Of a stretch of 64,000 bases of DNA, positions 51,001-64,000 are shown piece after piece. The stretch's first letter is position 1. Every line of letters starts with the position of its first letter. Made by a program: the position numbers and the translations under genes. The DNA comes from Siphonodentalium dalli (lineage: Eukaryota; Mollusca; Scaphopoda; Gadilida; Siphonodentaliidae). The DNA lies in the NCBI GenBank assembly GCA_032622095.1, contig CP136066.1:49140911-49204910 (forward strand), given 5' to 3'. The notes beneath the pieces are model-generated. The model did no database searches. It was not told the DNA's origin and saw only the letters and a list, made by a program, of their open reading frames with translations.

Positions 51001-53309
51001 AATCCACGTGCTTACTGTTGTTCTCCCCTCTCATCAGATACATATCATATACATAAATCCACGTACTTACTGTTGTTCTCCCCTCTCATCATATACATAT
51101 AATATACATAAATCCACGTGCTTACTGTTGTTCTCCCCTCTCATCAGATACATATCATACATAAATCCACGTGCTTACTGTTGTTCTCCCCTCTCATCAT
51201 ATACATATCATATACATAAATCCACGTGCTTACTGTTGTTCTCCACTCTCATCAGATACATATCATATACATAAATCCACGTGCTTACTGTTGTTCTCCC
51301 CTCTCATCAGATACATATCATATACATAAATCCACGTACTTACTGTTGTTCTCCCCTCTCATCAGATACATATCATATACATAAATCCACGTGCTTACTG
51401 TTGTTCTCCCCTCTCATCAGATACATATCATATACATAAATCCACGTACTTACTGTTGTTCTCCCCTCTCATCAGATACATATCATATACATAAATCCAC
51501 GTGCTTACTGTTGTTCTCCCCCCCTCATCAGATACATATCATATACATAAATCCACGTGCTTACTGTTGTTCTCCCCTCTCATCAGATGCATATCATATA
51601 CATAAATCCACGTGCTTACTGTTGTTCTCCCCTCTCATCAGATACATATCATACATAAATCCACGTGCTTACTGTTGTTCTCCCCTCTCATCAGATACAT
51701 ATAATACATAAATCCACGTGCTTACTGTTGTTCTCCCCCCTCATCAGATACATATCATACATAAATCCACGTCCTTACTGTTGTTCTCCCCTCTCATCAG
51801 ATACATATCATACATAAATCCACGTGCTTACTGTTGTTCTCCCCCCTCATCAGATACATATCATACATAAATCCACGTCCTTACTGTTGTTCTCCCCCCT
51901 CATCAGATACATATCATACATAAATCCACGTCCTTACTGTTGTTCTCCCCTCTCATCATATACATATCATATACATAAATCCACGTGCTTACTGTTGTTC
52001 TCCACTCTCATCAGATACATATCATACATAAATCCACGTCCTTACTGTTGTTCTCCCCCCTCATCAGATACATATCATATACATAAATACACGTGCTTAC
52101 TGTTGTTCTCCCCTCTCATCAGATACATATCATACATAAATCCACGTCCTTACTGTTGTTCTCCCCTCTCATCATATACATATCATATACATAAATCCAC
52201 GTGCTTACTGTTGTTCTCCACTCTCATCAGATACATATCATACATAAATCCACGTGCTTACTGTTGTTCTCCCCTCTCATCAGATACATATCATACATAA
52301 ATCCACGTGCTTACTGTTGTTCTCCACTCTCATCAGATACATATCATACATACATCCACGTGCTTACTGTTGTTCTCCCCTCTCATCAGATACATATCAT
52401 ACATAAATCCACGTGCTTACTGTTGTTCTCCCTCTCATCATATACATATCATATACATAAATCCACGTGCTTACTGTTGTTCTCCCTCTCATCATATACA
52501 TATCATATACATAAATCCACGTGCTTACTGTTGTTCTCCCCTCTCATCAGATACATATCATATACATAAATACACGTGCTTACTGTTGTTCTCCCCTCTC
52601 ATCATATACATATCATATACATAAATCCACGTGCTTACTGTTGTTCTCCCCTCTCATCAGATACATATCATATACATAAATCCTCGTGCTTACTGTTGTT
52701 CTCCCCCCTCATCAGATACATATCATACATAAATCCACGTGCTTACTGTTGTTCTCCCCTCTCATCAGATACATATCATATACATAAATCCACGTGCTTA
52801 CTGTTGTTCTCCCCTCTCATCAGATATATATCATATACATAAATCCACGTGCTTACTGTTGTTCTCCCCTCTCATCAGATACATATCATACATAAATCCA
52901 CGTGCTTACTGTTGTTCTCCCCACTCATCAGATACATATCATACATAAATCCACGTGCTTACTGTTGTTCTCCCCTCTCATCAGATACATATCATATACA
53001 TACATACACGTGCTTACTGTTGTTCTCCACTCTCATCAGATACATATCATATACATACATACACGTGCTTACTGTTGTTCTCCACTCTCATCAGATACAT
53101 ATCATATACATAAATCCACGTGCTTACTGTTGTTCTCCCCTCTCATCAGATACATATCATATACATAAATCCACGTGCTTACTGTTGTTCTCCACTCTCA
53201 TCAGATACATATCATATACATACATACACGTGCTTACTGTTGTTCTCCCCTCTCATCAGATACATATCATATACATAAATCCACGTGCTTACTGTTGTTC
53301 TCCCCTCTC

Positions 53310-56300
53310 ATCAGATACATATCATATACATAAATCCACGTGCTTACTGTTGTTCTCCCCTCTCATCAGATGCATATCATACACATAAATACACGTGCTT
53401 ACTGTTGTTCTCCCCTCTCATCAGATACATATCATATACATAATTCCACGTGCTTACTGTTGTTCTCCCCTCTCATCAGATACATATCATATACATAAAT
53501 CCACGTGCTTACTGTTGTTCTCCACTCTCATCATATACATATCATATACATAAATCCACGTGCTTACTGTTGTTCTCCACTCTCATCAGATACATATCAT
53601 ATACATAAATCCACGTGCTTACTGTTATCCCCTCTCATCAGATACATATCATATACATAAATCCACGTGCTTACTGTTGTTCTCCCCTCTCATCAGATAC
53701 ATATCATATACATAAATCCACGTGCTTACTGTTGTTCTCCCCTCTCATCAGATACATATCATATACATAAATCCACGTGCTTACTGTTGTTCTCCACTCT
53801 CATCAGATACATATCATATACATAAATCCACGTGCTTACTGTTGTTCTCCACTCTCATCAGATACATATCATATACATAAATCCACGTGCTTACTGTTGT
53901 TCTCCCCTCTCATCAGATACATATCATATACATAAATCCACGTGCTTACTGTTGTTCTCCCCTCTCATCAGATACATATCATATACATAAATCCACGTGC
54001 TTACTGTTGTTCTCCCCTCTCATCAGATACATATCATATACATAAATCCACGTGCTTACTGTTGTTCTCCCCTCTCATCAGATACATATCATATACATAA
54101 ATCCACGTGCTTACTGTTGTTCTCCACTCTCATCATATACATATCATATACATAAATCCACGTGCTTACTGTTGTTCTCCACTCTCATCAGATACATATC
54201 ATATACATAAATCCACGTGCTTACTGTTGTTATCCCCTCTCATCAGATACATATCATATACATACATACACGTGCTTACTGTTGTTCTCCCCTCTCATCA
54301 GATACATATCATATACATAAATCCACGTGCTTACTGTTGTTCTCCCCCCTCACCAGATATATATCATACATAAATCCACGTGCTTACTGTTGTTCTCCCC
54401 CCTCAACAGATACATATCATATACATAATTACACGTGCTTACTGTTGTTCTCCACTCTCATCAGATACATATCATATACATAAATCCACGTGCTTACTGT
54501 TGTTCTCCCCTCTCATCAGATACATATCATACATAAATCCACGTGCTTACTGTTGTTCTTCACTCTCATCAGATACATATCATATACATGAATCCACGTG
54601 CTTACTGTTGTTCTCCCCTCTCATCAGATACATATCATATACATAAGTCCACGTGCTTACTGTTGTTCTCCCCTCTCATCAGATACATATCATATACATA
54701 AATCCACGTGCTTACTGTTGTTCTCCCCTCTCATCAGATACATATCATATACATAAATCCACGTGCTTACTGTTGTTCTCCACTCTCATCATATACATAT
54801 CATATACATAAATCCACGTGCTTACTGTTGTTCTCCACTCTCATCAGATACATATCATATACATAAATCCACGTGCTTACTGTTGTTATCCCCTCTCATC
54901 AGATACATATCATATACATAATTACACGTGCTTACTGTTGTTCTCCCCTCTCATCATATACATATCATATACATAAATACACGTGCTTACTGTTGTTCTC
55001 CCCTCTCATCAGATACATATCATATACATAAATCCACGTGCTTACTGTTGTTCTCCCCTCTCATCAGATACATATCATATACATAAATCCACGTGCTTAC
55101 TGTTGTTCTCCCCTCTCATCATATACATATCATATACATAAATACACGTGCTTACTGTTGTTCTCCCCTCTCATCAGATACATATCATATACATAAATCC
55201 ACGTGCTTACTGTTGTTCTCCCCTCTCATCAGATACATATCATATACATAAATCCACGTGCTTACTGTTGTTCTCCCCTCTCATCAGATACATATCATAT
55301 ACATAAATCCACGTGCTTACTGTTGTTCTCCCCTCTCATCAGATACATATCATATACATAAATCCACGTGCTTACTGTTGTTCTCCACTCTCATCATATA
55401 CATATCATATACATAAATCCACGTGCTTACTGTTGTTCTCCCCCTCTCATCAGATACATATCATATACATGAATACACGTGCTTACTGTTGTTCTCCCCT
55501 CTCATCAGATACATATCATACATAAATCCACGTGCTTACTGTTGTTCTCCACTCTCATCAGATACATATCATATACATAAATCCACGTGCTTACTGTTGT
55601 TCTCCCCTCTCATCATATACATATCATATACATAAATCCACGTGCTTACTGTTGTTCTCCACTCTCATCAGATACATATCATATACATAAATACACGTGC
55701 TTACTGTTGTTCTCCACTCTCATCAGATACATATCATATACATACATACACGTGCTTACTGTTGTTCTCCCCTCTCATCAGATACATATCATATACATAA
55801 TCCACGTGTTTACTGTTGTTCTCCCCTCTCATCAGATACATATCATATACATAAATCCACGTGCTTACTGTTGTTCTCCACTCTCATCATATACATATCA
55901 TATACATAAATCCACGTGCTTACTGTTGTTCTCCACTCTCATCATATACATATCATATACATAAATCCACGTGCTTACTGTTGTTCTCCCCTCTCATCAG
56001 ATACATATCATACATAAATCCACGTGCTTACTGTTGTTCTCCACTCTCATCATATACATATCATATACATAAATACACGTGCTTACTGTTGTTCTCCACT
56101 CTCATCATATACATATCATATACATAAATCCACGTGCTTACTGTTGTTCTCCACTCTCATCAGATACATATCATATACATAAATACACGTGCTTACTGTT
56201 GTTCTCCCCTCTCATCAGATACATATCATATACATAAATCCACGTGCTTACTGTTGTTCTCCACTCTCATCAGATACATATCATATACATAAATACACGT

Positions 56301-59300
56301 GCTTACTGTTGTTCTCCCCTCTCATCAGATACATATCATATACATAAATACACGTGCTTACTGTTGTTCTCCACTCTCATCATATACATATCATATACAT
56401 AAATACACGTGCTTACTGTTGTTCTCCCCTCTCATCAGATACATATCATATACATACATACACGTGCTTACTGTTGTTCTCCCCTCTCATCAGATACATA
56501 TCATATACATATCATATACATAAATCCACGTGCTTACTGTTGTTCTCCCTCTCATCAGATACATATCATATACATAAATCCACGTGCTTACTGTTGTTCT
56601 CCCCCCTCATCAGATACAGATAATATACATACACGTGCTTACTGTTGTTCTCCCCCCTCATCAGATACATATCATATACATAAATCCACGTGCTTACTGT
56701 TGTTCTCCCCTCTCATCAGATACATATCATACATAAATCCACGTGCTTACTGTTGTTCTCCCCTCTCATCAGATACATATCATATACATACATACACGTG
56801 CTTACTGTTGTTCTCCACTCTCATCATATACATATCATATACATGAATACACGTGCTTACTGTTGTTCTTCCCTCTCATCATATACATATCATATACATA
56901 AATCCACGTGCTTACTGTTGTTCTCCACTCTCATCATATACATATCATATACATAAATCCACGTGCTTACTGTTGTTCTCCACTCTCATCATATACATAT
57001 CATATACATAAATCCACGTGCTTACTGTTGTTATCCCCTCTCATCAGATACATATCATATACATAAATCCACGTGCTTACTGTTGTTCTCCCCTCTCATC
57101 ATATACATATCATACATAAATCCACGTGCTTACTGTTGTTCTCCCCTCTCATCATATACATATCATATACATACATCCACGTGCTTACTGTTGTTCTCCC
57201 CCCTCATCAGATACATATCATATACATAAATACACGTGCTTACTGTTGTTCTCCCCTCTCATCATATACATATCTTACATAAATCCACGTGCTTACTGTT
57301 GTTCTCCCCTCTCATCAGATACATATCATACATAAATCCACGTGCTTACTGTTGTTCTCCACTCTCATCAGATACATATCATACATAAATCCACGTGCTT
57401 ACTGTTGTTCTCCCCTCTCATCAGATACATATCATATACATAAATCCACGTGCTTACTGTTGTTCTCCCCTCTCATCAGATACATATCATATACATAAAT
57501 CCACGTGCTTACTGTTGTTCTCCCCTCTCATCAGATGCATATCATACACATAAATACACGTGCTTACTGTTGTTCTCCCCTCTCATCAGATACATATCAT
57601 ATACATAATTCCACGTGCTTACTGTTGTTCTCCCCTCTCATCAGATACATATCATATACATAAATCCACGTGCTTACTGTTGTTCTCCACTCTCATCATA
57701 TACATATCATATACATAAATCCACGTGCTTACTGTTGTTCTCCACTCTCATCAGATACATATCATATACATAAATCCACGTGCTTACTGTTATCCCCTCT
57801 CATCAGATACATATCATATACATAAATCCACGTGCTTACTGTTGTTCTCCCCTCTCATCAGATACATATCATATACATAAATCCACGTGCTTACTGTTGT
57901 TCTCCCCTCTCATCAGATACATATCATATACATAAATCCACGTGCTTACTGTTGTTCTCCACTCTCATCAGATACATATCATATACATAAATCCACGTGC
58001 TTACTGTTGTTCTCCACTCTCATCAGATACATATCATATACATAAATCCACGTGCTTACTGTTGTTCTCCCCTCTCATCAGATACATATCATATACATAA
58101 ATCCACGTGCTTACTGTTGTTCTCCCCTCTCATCAGATACATATCATATACATAAATCCACGTGCTTACTGTTGTTCTCCCCTCTCATCAGATACATATC
58201 ATATACATAAATCCACGTGCTTACTGTTGTTCTCCCCTCTCATCAGATACATATCATATACATAAATCCACGTGCTTACTGTTGTTCTCCACTCTCATCA
58301 TATACATATCATATACATAAATCCACGTGCTTACTGTTGTTCTCCACTCTCATCAGATACATATCATATACATAAATCCACGTGCTTACTGTTGTTATCC
58401 CCTCTCATCAGATACATATCATATACATACATACACGTGCTTACTGTTGTTCTCCCCTCTCATCAGATACATATCATATACATAAATCCACGTGCTTACT
58501 GTTGTTCTCCCCCCTCACCAGATATATATCATACATAAATCCACGTGCTTACTGTTGTTCTCCCCCCTCAACAGATACATATCATATACATAATTACACG
58601 TGCTTACTGTTGTTCTCCACTCTCATCAGATACATATCATATACATAAATCCACGTGCTTACTGTTGTTCTCCCCTCTCATCAGATACATATCATACATA
58701 AATCCACGTGCTTACTGTTGTTCTTCACTCTCATCAGATACATATCATATACATGAATCCACGTGCTTACTGTTGTTCTCCCCTCTCATCAGATACATAT
58801 CATATACATAAGTCCACGTGCTTACTGTTGTTCTCCCCTCTCATCAGATACATATCATATACATAAATCCACGTGCTTACTGTTGTTCTCCCCTCTCATC
58901 AGATACATATCATATACATAAATCCACGTGCTTACTGTTGTTCTCCACTCTCATCATATACATATCATATACATAAATCCACGTGCTTACTGTTGTTCTC
59001 CACTCTCATCAGATACATATCATATACATAAATCCACGTGCTTACTGTTGTTATCCCCTCTCATCAGATACATATCATATACATAATTACACGTGCTTAC
59101 TGTTGTTCTCCCCTCTCATCATATACATATCATATACATAAATACACGTGCTTACTGTTGTTCTCCCCTCTCATCAGATACATATCATATACATAAATCC
59201 ACGTGCTTACTGTTGTTCTCCCCTCTCATCAGATACATATCATATACATAAATCCACGTGCTTACTGTTGTTCTCCCCTCTCATCATATACATATCATAT

Positions 59301-61750
59301 ACATAAATACACGTGCTTACTGTTGTTCTCCCCTCTCATCAGATACATATCATATACATAAATCCACGTGCTTACTGTTGTTCTCCCCTCTCATCAGATA
59401 CATATCATATACATAAATCCACGTGCTTACTGTTGTTCTCCCCTCTCATCAGATACATATCATATACATAAATCCACGTGCTTACTGTTGTTCTCCCCTC
59501 TCATCAGATACATATCATATACATAAATCCACGTGCTTACTGTTGTTCTCCACTCTCATCATATACATATCATATACATAAATCCACGTGCTTACTGTTG
59601 TTCTCCCCCCTCATCAGATACATATCATATACATAAATCCACGTGCTTACTGTTGTTCTCCCCCCTCATCATATACATATCATATACATAAATCCACGTG
59701 CTTACTGTTGTTCTCCCCTCTCATCAGATACATATCATATACATGAATACACGTGCTTACTGTTGTTCTCCCCTCTCATCAGATACATATCATACATAAA
59801 TCCACGTGCTTACTGTTGTTCTCCACTCTCATCAGATACATATCATATACATAAATCCACGTGCTTACTGTTGTTCTCCCCTCTCATCATATACATATCA
59901 TATACATAAATCCACGTGCTTACTGTTGTTCTCCACTCTCATCAGATACATATCATATACATAAATACACGTGCTTACTGTTGTTCTCCACTCTCATCAG
60001 ATACATATCATATACATACATACACGTGCTTACTGTTGTTCTCCCCTCTCATCAGATACATATCATATACATAATCCACGTGTTTACTGTTGTTCTCCCC
60101 TCTCATCAGATACATATCATATACATAAATCCACGTGCTTACTGTTGTTCTCCACTCTCATCATATACATATCATATACATAAATCCACGTGCTTACTGT
60201 TGTTCTCCACTCTCATCATATACATATCATATACATAAATCCACGTGCTTACTGTTGTTCTCCCCTCTCATCAGATACATATCATACATAAATCCACGTG
60301 CTTACTGTTGTTCTCCACTCTCATCATATACATATCATATACATAAATACACGTGCTTACTGTTGTTCTCCACTCTCATCATATACATATCATATACATA
60401 AATCCACGTGCTTACTGTTGTTCTCCACTCTCATCAGATACATATCATATACATAAATACACGTGCTTACTGTTGTTCTCCCCTCTCATCAGATACATAT
60501 CATATACATAAATCCACGTGCTTACTGTTGTTCTCCACTCTCATCAGATACATATCATATACATAAATACACGTGCTTACTGTTGTTCTCCCCTCTCATC
60601 AGATACATATCATATACATAAATACACGTGCTTACTGTTGTTCTCCACTCTCATCATATACATATCATATACATAAATACACGTGCTTACTGTTGTTCTC
60701 CCCTCTCATCAGATACATATCATATACATACATACACGTGCTTACTGTTGTTCTCCCCTCTCATCAGATACATATCATATACATATCATATACATAAATC
60801 CACGTGCTTACTGTTGTTCTCCCTCTCATCAGATACATATCATATACATAAATCCACGTGCTTACTGTTGTTCTCCCCCCTCATCAGATACAGATAATAT
60901 ACATACACGTGCTTACTGTTGTTCTCCCCCCTCATCAGATACATATCATATACATAAATCCACGTGCTTACTGTTGTTCTCCCCTCTCATCAGATACATA
61001 TCATACATAAATCCACGTGCTTACTGTTGTTCTCCCCTCTCATCAGATACATATCATATACATACATACACGTGCTTACTGTTGTTCTCCACTCTCATCA
61101 TATACATATCATATACATGAATACACGTGCTTACTGTTGTTCTTCCCTCTCATCATATACATATCATATACATAAATCCACGTGCTTACTGTTGTTCTCC
61201 ACTCTCATCATATACATATCATATACATAAATCCACGTGCTTACTGTTGTTCTCCACTCTCATCATATACATATCATATACATAAATCCACGTGCTTACT
61301 GTTGTTATCCCCTCTCATCAGATACATATCATATACATAAATCCACGTGCTTACTGTTGTTCTCCCCTCTCATCATATACATATCATACATAAATCCACG
61401 TGCTTACTGTTGTTCTCCCCTCTCATCATATACATATCATATACATACATCCACGTGCTTACTGTTGTTCTCCCCCCTCATCAGATACATATCATATACA
61501 TAAATACACGTGCTTACTGTTGTTCTCCCCTCTCATCATATACATATCTTACATAAATCCACGTGCTTACTGTTGTTCTCCCCTCTCATCAGATACATAT
61601 CATACATAAATCCACGTGCTTACTGTTGTTCTCCACTCTCATCAGATACATATCATACATAAATCCACGTGCTTACTGTTGTTCTCCCCTCTCATCAGAT
61701 ACATATCATATACATAAATCCACGTGCTTACTGTTGTTCTCCCCTCTCAT
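53310..61750 (+). repeat. ~4.2-kb tandem duplication within array 2
   Basis: About 53,310-57,475 repeats at 57,475-61,750. The offset is 4165 bp on the left (GATGCATATCATACACAT at 53,368 and 57,533; the shortened TACTGTTATCCCC unit near 53,622 and 57,787) and 4274 bp on the right (TCATATACATATCATATAC near 56,500 and 60,775). Copy B carries two additional units near 59,590-59,700, explaining the 109-bp change. Confidence 0.85.
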
Positions 61751-62601
61751 CATATACATATCATACATAAATCCACGTGCTTACTGTTGTTCTCCCCCCT
61801 CATCAGATACATATCATATACATACATACACGTGCTTACTGTTGTTCTCCCCCCTCATTAGATACATATCATATACATAAATCCACGTGCTTACTGTTGT
61901 TCTCCCCCCTCATCATATACATATCATATACATACATACACGTGCTTACTGTTGTTCTCCCCCCTCATCAGATACATATCATATACATAAATCCACGTGC
62001 TTACTGTTGTTCTCCCCTCTCATCAGATACATATCATACACATAAATCCACGTGCTTACTGTTGTTCTCCACTCTCATCATATACATATCATATACATAA
62101 ATCCACGTGCTTACTGTTGTTCTCCCCCCTCATCAGATACATATCATATACATAAATCCACGTGCTTACTGTTGTTCTCCCCTCTCATCAGATACATATC
62201 ATATACATAAATCCACGTGCTTACTGTTGTTCTCCCCTCTCATCAGATACATATCATATACATAAATCCACGTGCTTACTGTTGTTCTCCCCTCTCATCA
62301 TATACATATCATATACATAAATCCACGTGCTTACTGTTGTTCTCCCCTCTCATCAGATACATATCATATACATAAATCCACGTGCTTACTGTTGTTCTCC
62401 ACTCTCATCAGATACATATCATATACATAAATACACGTGCTTACTGTTGTTCTCCCCCCTCATCAGATACATATCATATACATAAATCCACGTGCTTACT
62501 GTTGTTCTCCACTCTCATCAGATACATATCATATACATAAATCCACGTGCTTACTGTTGTTCTCCCCCCTCATCAGATACATATCATATACATAAATCCA
62601 A

Positions 62602-62898
62602 GTGCTTACTGTTGTTCTCCCCTCTCATCAGATACATATCATATACATAAATCCCCAGCTATGTCATTCTATTATTTTGTTAACACATGCTTACTGTTGT
62701 TCACCCCTCTCATCAAATACATATCATATACATAAATCCCCAGCTATGTCGTTCTATTATTGTGTTAACCCATGTAATCTGTTCATGTGCTTACTGTTAT
62801 TCTCCCCTCTCATCAGATACATATCATATACATACATCCCCCAGCACTGTCATTCTACTAATTTGTTAACCCATGCACGACATGCAGTCTGTTCATGT
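62602..62898 (+). repeat. Right border of the minisatellite with edge-type blocks
   Basis: Three successive blocks carry CCCCAGC-(TATGTC or ACTGTC)-TTCTA and GTTAAC-CATG text fused to normal units, the last running into non-repeated sequence at about 62,900. The first two match 38,089-38,310. Confidence 0.8.
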
Positions 62899-63358
62899 AA
62901 TTATTAATTGATGGGGAAATAAACAATGTTTAAACCAAAGGGTTAATCCAGTATAGCTATATGATCTCGTTATTGGGACGAGAACTTGTTATACCACCAA
63001 GAATATTATGCACCAAAATCGATCGGCATGTAAGCCAGTAAAACATCCGATTGATCTGCAAAAGAGCATGGCAACTGGCAAGATGAAAACATCGAGCGTC
63101 ATACATTATGTAAGTCACCAAATTGTATGACGGGTCTATGTGGCTGGACAGATTTCCGCGCATGCGTAAAATATATGCCATATAATTCACTTGGGCTGCT
63201 CACAATCGATTTGGAGACGAGATTGCGCGCAAAGTAGTAGTTTATGGTTACGTCGTTAGAACATTTTTGAATGTGGTTTCGTGCCATCGCTTAGGGAAAG
63301 CATTGTGTATCGGTCTGATAATATTTTTTGTTAACATTGAACTGTTAAGCGTTGAGAA
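62899..63358. other. Non-repetitive stretch upstream of the PAN-like gene
   Basis: No repeat of the local families. Two minus-strand ORFs of 62-77 residues (62957-63287) overlap in different frames and show no domain. It is the likely 5' regulatory region of the gene that follows. Confidence 0.4.
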
Positions 63359-63360
63359 AT

Positions 63361-63367
63361 TATATAG
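63361..63367 (+). promoter_or_regulatory. Candidate TATA box
   Basis: TATATAG lies 56 bp before ATG 63417 and 98 bp before the preferred ATG at 63459, so transcription would start near 63,390. No strong initiator was identified. The AT-rich background makes chance matches common. Confidence 0.3.
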
Positions 63368-63458
63368 TTTGGTCAGCGTTTCGCTCCTACGATCTTATCT
63401 ATTACCAGTGGAAGTTATGATGATGAACGCCAATTGTTTCTTCAAGCCTTCAATCACC

Positions 63459-63887
63459 ATGGGTTCACTTTGTGTGATTATCATAATCGCATGTCAGGCG
63501 AATGCGGACATTTTTAGAATGAAAAAGCAGGTCACATCGGATATTGGTCCTTGGCTTAAGTGCCCCAAGAACACCGTGGTTACAGCGTCATCGAGAGAGG
63601 ACTGCGCGGCCTACTGCCTCAACAAACCCGGATGTCGGAGGTTCTCGTTCAACGCACAAGGTTGTCACGTGAGCGAACGCGAACTGTACACACGAGAAAC
63701 TGGTGCCGCTGTGTTCGAGAAAGGTCAGCATTGCCATAATAATTATAGTAACACGAAAACGATAGTCAGAAATGGTAACGCCCTCAAGATAATATTATTA
63801 GGAATATATAAAATATATTTGAGCTTTAATGTAGTGATTGTGATAAATTTGTCTACAGGTAATGGCTATGTAGTTGATTCTATGTAA
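63459..63887 (+). CDS. Small secreted PAN/Apple-like protein
   Basis: The preferred start, ATG 63459, sits in CACCATGG, a strong Kozak context, and opens directly onto a signal peptide (G-S-L-C-V-I-I-I-I-A-C-Q-A-N-A, cleavage likely before D17). Alternative in-frame starts are 63417-63423 and 63267; the longer N terminus is poorly supported. The mature part has six cysteines at 35, 49, 53, 59, 69 and 92 with C-x3-C-x5-C, F-S-F at 62-64 and a final C, the spacing of a PAN/Apple module, a disulphide-rich fold that binds proteins or carbohydrates outside the cell. The domain ends by residue 92. A donor-like ATG|GTAACG follows at 63774/63775 and an acceptor-like TCTACAG ends at 63858; removing these 84 bp keeps the frame and gives 114 residues instead of 142. 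If retained, it adds a hydrophobic segment. The gene may also continue past the window. No neighbours share its strand or function. Confidence 0.65.
   Translation: MGSLCVIIIIACQANADIFRMKKQVTSDIGPWLKCPKNTVVTASSREDCAAYCLNKPGCRRFSFNAQGCHVSERELYTRETGAAVFEKGQHCHNNYSNTKTIVRNGNALKIILLGIYKIYLSFNVVIVINLSTGNGYVVDSM
63775..63858 (+). other. Possible 84-bp in-frame intron of the PAN-like gene
   Basis: Begins GTAACG and ends TCTACAG; phase 1; length divisible by three; no stop in frame. It is far more AT-rich than the flanking codons. Splice-site matches are moderate, so this is an inference. Confidence 0.35.
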
Positions 63888-64000
63888 TATTTTTGAAAGT
63901 GTGTATAGTGTGCGCTTGGTGAGAAAGCATATCAAAACATTTAAAAAATCGGACGTGCTAAACTAATGTTATGATAATTATGAAATATTTACACACCATA

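Larger units (their letters stand above)
43362..62845 (+). repeat. 55-bp minisatellite, array 2 (19.5 kb)
   Basis: Same unit and orientation as array 1, about 355 units. The left part (43-50 kb) is rich in AATTACACG, AAATACACG and GATGCATATAATATAC variants in higher-order runs of 5-6 units; the right part (51-62 kb) returns to AAATCCACG and 53-bp forms like array 1. Rare variants mutate the E-box: CACGTC near 51.8-52.1 kb, CACGTA near 51.1-51.5 kb. Ends with three edge-type blocks from about 62,650 to 62,900. Confidence 0.95.

Noticed and set aside
30873-62845. CRISPR-like array
   Set aside because: Units abut without unique spacers, the unit is 55 bp, and the context is eukaryotic.

Overview
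The window looks like a metazoan nuclear genome, most likely a lophotrochozoan and perhaps a gastropod mollusc. That guess rests on three things: a eukaryotic secreted PAN/Apple-type gene at the right edge, Helitron-like and TTAA-flanked MITE-type elements, and a decayed ORF family I know from multi-copy loci in cnidarian and molluscan genomes. No bacterial operons, rRNA or tRNA genes were seen. Coding content is almost nil and nearly every long ORF is a by-product of tandem repeats.

Layout. (1) 1-8.9 kb is an accessory mosaic: a 231-bp nested hairpin element (98-328), a short tandem repeat (487-624), a degenerate minisatellite that reverses orientation (905-2095), a duplicated block that may encode a signal-anchor segment (3041-3140 and 3898-4005), a ~165-bp triplicate (4098-4575), three copies of a TTAA-flanked MITE (4923-5371, 6610-6955, and a fragment ending at 3238), a second TTAA MITE with a 15-nt inverted repeat (7914-8558), and a ~430-bp TIR element ('X') with copies at 6546-7484 and, split, at 8946-8968 / 30158-30576.

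(2) 8969-30157 is one 21.2-kb foldback element. It has 80-nt perfect terminal inverted repeats and a 9-bp target duplication (AATTATTTT), and the paralogous copy of X at 6559-6567 supplies the unoccupied target. From outside in: arrays of 120-bp and longer composite units (1.4 kb left, 8.7 kb right), two head-to-tail Helitron-like elements (left only), a 173-bp satellite in mirror orientation on both sides, and a diverged palindrome whose centre (16.57-17.0 kb) holds a broken ORF. A further 724-bp palindromic element sits in the right core arm.

(3) 30.87-62.85 kb is about 31 kb of one 55-bp minisatellite (53-bp variants), each unit normally carrying the E-box core CACGTG as its only CpG. It is broken once by a 1.1-kb island (42234-43361) that starts with an inverted 18-nt piece of the unit. 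Tandem duplications of about 2.35 kb and 4.2 kb, and one expanded run of ~15 near-identical units, show recent turnover.

(4) 62.85-64 kb leads into the only credible gene, a small secreted PAN/Apple-like protein (63459 onward, incomplete or very short).

The genes do not form a pathway. The coherent stories are transposon nesting order (X, then the giant foldback inside X; MITE A inside the other X copy; a palindromic MITE inside the foldback arm) and satellite expansion beside a secreted-protein gene. All similarity statements come from reading the sequence by eye; no alignment or database search was run.
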